Assembly (NCBI GenBank): GCA_026389675.1
Contig: JAPLHJ010000032.1
Span: 4,210-12,037 of the forward strand
Reading direction: 5' to 3'
From: Chloroflexota bacterium
GTDB taxonomy: Bacteria > Chloroflexota > Dehalococcoidia > GIF9 > UBA5629
Length of the DNA: 7,828 bases
The notes beneath the pieces were generated by a model. The model did no database searches and had not been told where the DNA came from. It saw only the letters and a list, made by a program, of their open reading frames with translations. The position numbers were made by a program, and so were the translations under genes. Shown in pieces: positions 5,224-7,828 of the stretch. Every line of letters begins with the position of its first letter. Within the stretch, counting starts at the first letter, position 1.

Positions 5224-7119
5224 TTATAAATCCCATATCCTGATTATAGTCGATACGGTCCCTTTCCTGCCGTCCCGGTAAGTTACCGAGGCATCGGCTG
5301 TAAGAGTTTCTTTTCCGGCATAAATAGCATCGATAACCGGCTTGTAGCGCATCTCCATAAATTCACGGCGCAATTTTCGCGTCCTGGTCAACTCAGCTTC
5401 ATCGGGATCAAACTCTTTGTGCAGCAGCATGTACCTTTTGACCATGGACAGCGCGGGTAAATAGCTGTTGACCCTGGCCAGATCGTTGCGTATTAAATCA
5501 GCGATCTCCTGTTTCTGTGAGAGGTCGACAAAAGTGGTATAGGTGATCCCATTGCGCTCAGCCCACTTGCCGACCATGGCGAAATCGATATTGATCATGG
5601 CTGCAACAAAGGATTTGTCCTTGCCACCGAGGACCATTGCATCTTTGATATACGGGCTGAAACGCAGGCGCCCTTCAATATACTGGGGTGCGTATTTGGC
5701 GCCGGTGTTCAGCGTACCCATGTGCTCCAGGCGGTCAAGAAATATCAGGTGCCCTTTTTCGTTGATATTCACCGCATCCCCGGTGCGGCACCACCCGGAG
5801 GTCTTGATCTTACCGGTTTTTTCAGGTTCGTTTAAGTACTCTTTAAAGGTGCAATCACTTCTTACTAATAATTCCCCATCGCCGGTGAGTCTCACTTCAA
5901 CACCGCTAGCCGGACGCCCGACGCTTTGAAAATCGATATCACCCTTGCTGTGTGACGAAATGAAACCGGCCTCGGTGGAGGCATAGGTCTGCCTTAATTC
6001 GATCCCTATAGCATGGATTAGTTTAAAGGTGTCAAGGCTCAGGACAGAGCTTCCCGTCACAGCAAACCTGACCTTGCTCAGGCCGAGCCGGTCTTTTAAA
6101 GGCCGCAGTAAGAGCCAATGCGCTATAAAAAGCAGTGCCTTCCACGCAAGGCTTGGCTTTTTACCGGCAAAATTCATTTCGGCAATCTTGTAACCGACCG
6201 GGATGAGCAGTCTGTAAAAAAAACGCTTCAGCGGATGCGCGTCGGTTATCTTTACCTGTATCTCGCTTACGATGCTCTCCCATTGCCGCGGGCCGTAAAT
6301 GGCGAAGTCGGGACCGACTTCGCGGGTATCCTCAGCTATAGTCTCCGGCTCCTCCGCGAAATTTAAACGTGCCCCGGTCAGCAGGTGAGGTATCGTGGCA
6401 AAATAGCTGTCTCCTACCCACGCCGCCGGGAAATTGGAGATTAAATCGTGCTTTTCATCCAGCGGGTAGATACCTGCAAAGCCCCGTGCCGTATTCACCA
6501 GGGCCCGGTGGGTCACGATTGCGCCTTTGGGCAAACCGGTGGTGCCCGAGGTATAGTAAATAAAGGCGGTATCGTCGGGTTTCATATCCAGTAAATTCTG
6601 TTCGAACGCTCCGGGATTGGATTTACCGTATTCGCGGCCGAGTTCGATTACACTGTTAAAACTGATCAGCAGGGGGTCCTCGTAGTTGTTTAACCCCTTG
6701 GGGTCCCAGTAAATTATTTTCTTAAGATCAGGTAATTCTCCGCAGATCTCCAGGAATTTGTCGCTCTGTTCCTGGTCGTTGACAATAGCAAACTTTGATG
6801 ATGAATGCGCGGCGATATACTTCAGTTCAGAAGGGATTGAATCGACAAAGGCCCCGGTAACTATGCCTCCGGCAGCCTGCACGGCAAACTCACCCCAGAA
6901 CCACTCCGGTTCGTTGTCCCCGATGATACATGCCACATCTCCCTTTTGCAGTCCCAGCTTTAACAGGCCGAGTGAAAAATATCTTACATTGTGATAGTAC
7001 TCGGACCATGTGTAGCGGTGCCAGATGCCCCGTTTTTTTACGCACATGGCAACCTTATCACCCCATTTGAGGTAATTTGACTGCATCAGTTGCGGGATAG
7101 TGCGTGTATCTGTCATCAT
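5224..7119 (-). CDS. AMP-forming acyl-CoA ligase (long-chain fatty acid-CoA ligase-like)
   Basis: It is predicted to activate a carboxylic acid with ATP to an acyl-adenylate and then to a CoA thioester. The 631-residue ANL-superfamily protein has the phosphate-binding loop YYTSGTTGLPKGA (188-200), the adenine/substrate motif YASTEAG (379-385), the ATP-ribose aspartate in GWCRTGD (442-448), hinge DR (462-463) and a C-terminal TRTRKLRR whose lysine (582) is the likely adenylation lysine. The length and the A8 region (DRLEHMGTLNTG followed by KYAPQYIE) match the long-chain ligase-like subgroup that I know from liv gene clusters. Start codons ATG at 7119 and 7116 are the only plausible ones upstream of the fold; neither has a Shine-Dalgarno. 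It lies 41 bp after the aminotransferase and 11 bp before livH, implying a job linked to the imported substrate. Chain length or aromatic specificity cannot be read from sequence. Confidence 0.92.
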   Translation of the reverse strand: MMTDTRTIPQLMQSNYLKWGDKVAMCVKKRGIWHRYTWSEYYHNVRYFSLGLLKLGLQKGDVACIIGDNEPEWFWGEFAVQAAGGIVTGAFVDSIPSELKYIAAHSSSKFAIVNDQEQSDKFLEICGELPDLKKIIYWDPKGLNNYEDPLLISFNSVIELGREYGKSNPGAFEQNLLDMKPDDTAFIYYTSGTTGLPKGAIVTHRALVNTARGFAGIYPLDEKHDLISNFPAAWVGDSYFATIPHLLTGARLNFAEEPETIAEDTREVGPDFAIYGPRQWESIVSEIQVKITDAHPLKRFFYRLLIPVGYKIAEMNFAGKKPSLAWKALLFIAHWLLLRPLKDRLGLSKVRFAVTGSSVLSLDTFKLIHAIGIELRQTYASTEAGFISSHSKGDIDFQSVGRPASGVEVRLTGDGELLVRSDCTFKEYLNEPEKTGKIKTSGWCRTGDAVNINEKGHLIFLDRLEHMGTLNTGAKYAPQYIEGRLRFSPYIKDAMVLGGKDKSFVAAMINIDFAMVGKWAERNGITYTTFVDLSQKQEIADLIRNDLARVNSYLPALSMVKRYMLLHKEFDPDEAELTRTRKLRREFMEMRYKPVIDAIYAGKETLTADASVTYRDGRKGTVSTIIRIWDL

Positions 7120-7131
7120 ATTGTATGAAGC

Positions 7132-7157
7132 CGGCGGTTTGCAGCGGGTAACCGCCG
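7132..7157 (-). other. Intercistronic hairpin between aminotransferase and ligase genes
   Basis: CGGCGGTT (7132-7139) and AACCGCCG (7150-7157) form a perfect eight-base GC-rich stem with a ten-base loop. It occupies most of the 41-bp gap between the aminotransferase stop and the ligase start. No T-run follows on either strand, so it is not a standard intrinsic terminator. It could stabilise or separate transcript segments, or weaken read-through into the transporter genes. Confidence 0.5.
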
Positions 7158-7160
7158 TAA

Positions 7161-7828
7161 TCAGGAGAGTTTAAACTGCTCGGCAGCTCTCTTGAAGCCG
7201 GTGAGCGCTCCCTCGAGGGTTTTGTGGTTAACGCAATACGAGATCCTGAAATGGCCGGGGCAGCCGAAGCCACGGCCGGGCACGGTCAGGACATTCTGCT
7301 TCTGCAATTCATGTACAAATTCCACGTCGTCTTCCAGCGGTGATCTGGGGAACATATAGAAAGCGCCCTGCGGCCTGACCAGCTCATACCCCATCTCAAC
7401 AAGGTTATTATACAGGTAGTCGCGCTTTTCCTGGTATTCAGGGATCGATACAGTCACATGCTGCAGGTGGCGGACGATATTCTGCATGAGCGCCGGCGCA
7501 TTAACATAACCGAGTATGCGGTTGCAGAATATGAGTCCGTTGACCAGTTCCTCTTTGTTTTCGATAGCAGGATGAACGGCAATATAGCCTATCCTCTCAC
7601 CCGGCAGCGCCAGGTCTTTGGAGTGAGATGTCGCTATCAGGCATCGCTGGTAGATATTGAAAATGGGCATGTATTTAAGCCCGTCATACATAAGGCTGCT
7701 GTAAGCTTCATCGCTGATTAAATATATGTTGATGCCGAGTTCCTTTTCTTTTGCTTTGAGCACCGCAGCGACCCGCCTGAGGAGATCTTCATGATAAACA
7801 ACGCCTGTCGGGTTATTGGGGGAGTTTA
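7161..7828 (-). CDS. Class I/II pyridoxal-phosphate aminotransferase, C-terminal part (5' end outside window)
   Basis: The frame is open to the right edge and gives about 221 residues, a little over half of a normal 380-400-residue aminotransferase. The first visible residues are NSPNNPTG (7826-7803), the fold type I motif whose asparagine contacts PLP. These are followed by SDEAYS, with the aspartate that pairs with the pyridine nitrogen, and SHSKDLALPGERIGY, whose lysine (codon 7619-7617) forms the Schiff base. GHFRIS near the C-terminus carries the arginine expected to bind the substrate carboxylate. The internal GTG at 7763 is not the real start, because conserved sequence continues upstream. 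It resembles the aspartate/aromatic aminotransferase family; amino-acid specificity is unclear. It ends 41 bp before the ligase on the same strand and may be the preceding gene of the same operon. Confidence 0.92.
   Translation of the reverse strand, partial: NSPNNPTGVVYHEDLLRRVAAVLKAKEKELGINIYLISDEAYSSLMYDGLKYMPIFNIYQRCLIATSHSKDLALPGERIGYIAVHPAIENKEELVNGLIFCNRILGYVNAPALMQNIVRHLQHVTVSIPEYQEKRDYLYNNLVEMGYELVRPQGAFYMFPRSPLEDDVEFVHELQKQNVLTVPGRGFGCPGHFRISYCVNHKTLEGALTGFKRAAEQFKLS

Noticed and set aside
7120..7125. TACAAT directly abutting the ligase ATG as a -10 element
   Set aside because: A start about seven bases downstream would fall inside the coding sequence after both candidate ATG codons, and no -35 is present.
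7161..7763. Aminotransferase start at GTG 7763
   Set aside because: The conserved NSPNNPTG motif is encoded upstream in the same frame up to the window edge, so the gene is 5'-truncated by the window rather than starting there.

Overview
The window holds one complete high-affinity branched-chain amino acid type (Liv/HAAT) ABC transporter with all five parts, plus an AMP-forming acyl-CoA ligase in the same gene run. It ends in a truncated class I/II aminotransferase at the right edge and a truncated small membrane protein at the left edge. No RNA gene, CRISPR array, insertion sequence or transposase is visible.

Organism: base composition is roughly balanced, coding is dense, and the substrate-binding protein is a lipoprotein. 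A lipid-anchored binding protein is more usual in monoderm or atypical-envelope bacteria than in classical Gram-negatives. Together with the liv plus long-chain acyl-CoA ligase combination, this suggests an uncultured anaerobe such as Chloroflexota (Dehalococcoidia-like). Desulfobacterota or a syntrophic Firmicute are alternatives. This is inference with low to moderate confidence.

Layout, left to right. Bases 1-106 (minus) are the start of an unknown membrane protein with a strong tandem Shine-Dalgarno and a consensus promoter (TTGACA, 16 bp, TATAAT). Bases 107-304 are the intergenic region shared by that gene and livG. Bases 305-1117 (plus) encode the LivG-type ATPase, which stands alone on the plus strand and runs towards livF. 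The minus-strand run, in transcription order, is aminotransferase (7828-7161, partial), acyl-CoA ligase (7119-5224), LivH permease (5212-4340), LivM permease (4336-3281), substrate-binding lipoprotein (3215-1956) and LivF ATPase (1935-1144). Gaps inside the run are 41, 11, 3, 65 and 20 bp. The 65-bp gap before the binding protein carries an extended -10 promoter and an operator-like dyad.

How the genes may work together: the lipoprotein captures an organic acid or amino acid, LivH and LivM form the channel, and LivG and LivF drive import with ATP. The ligase would make a CoA thioester, either of the imported carboxylic acid or of an acid derived from it. The aminotransferase could connect amino acids and 2-oxo acids. 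The substrate cannot be read from sequence. The main oddities are the displaced, inverted livG, its extra segment before the H-loop, and its apparently leaderless start. I see no clear evidence of a wholly new system.
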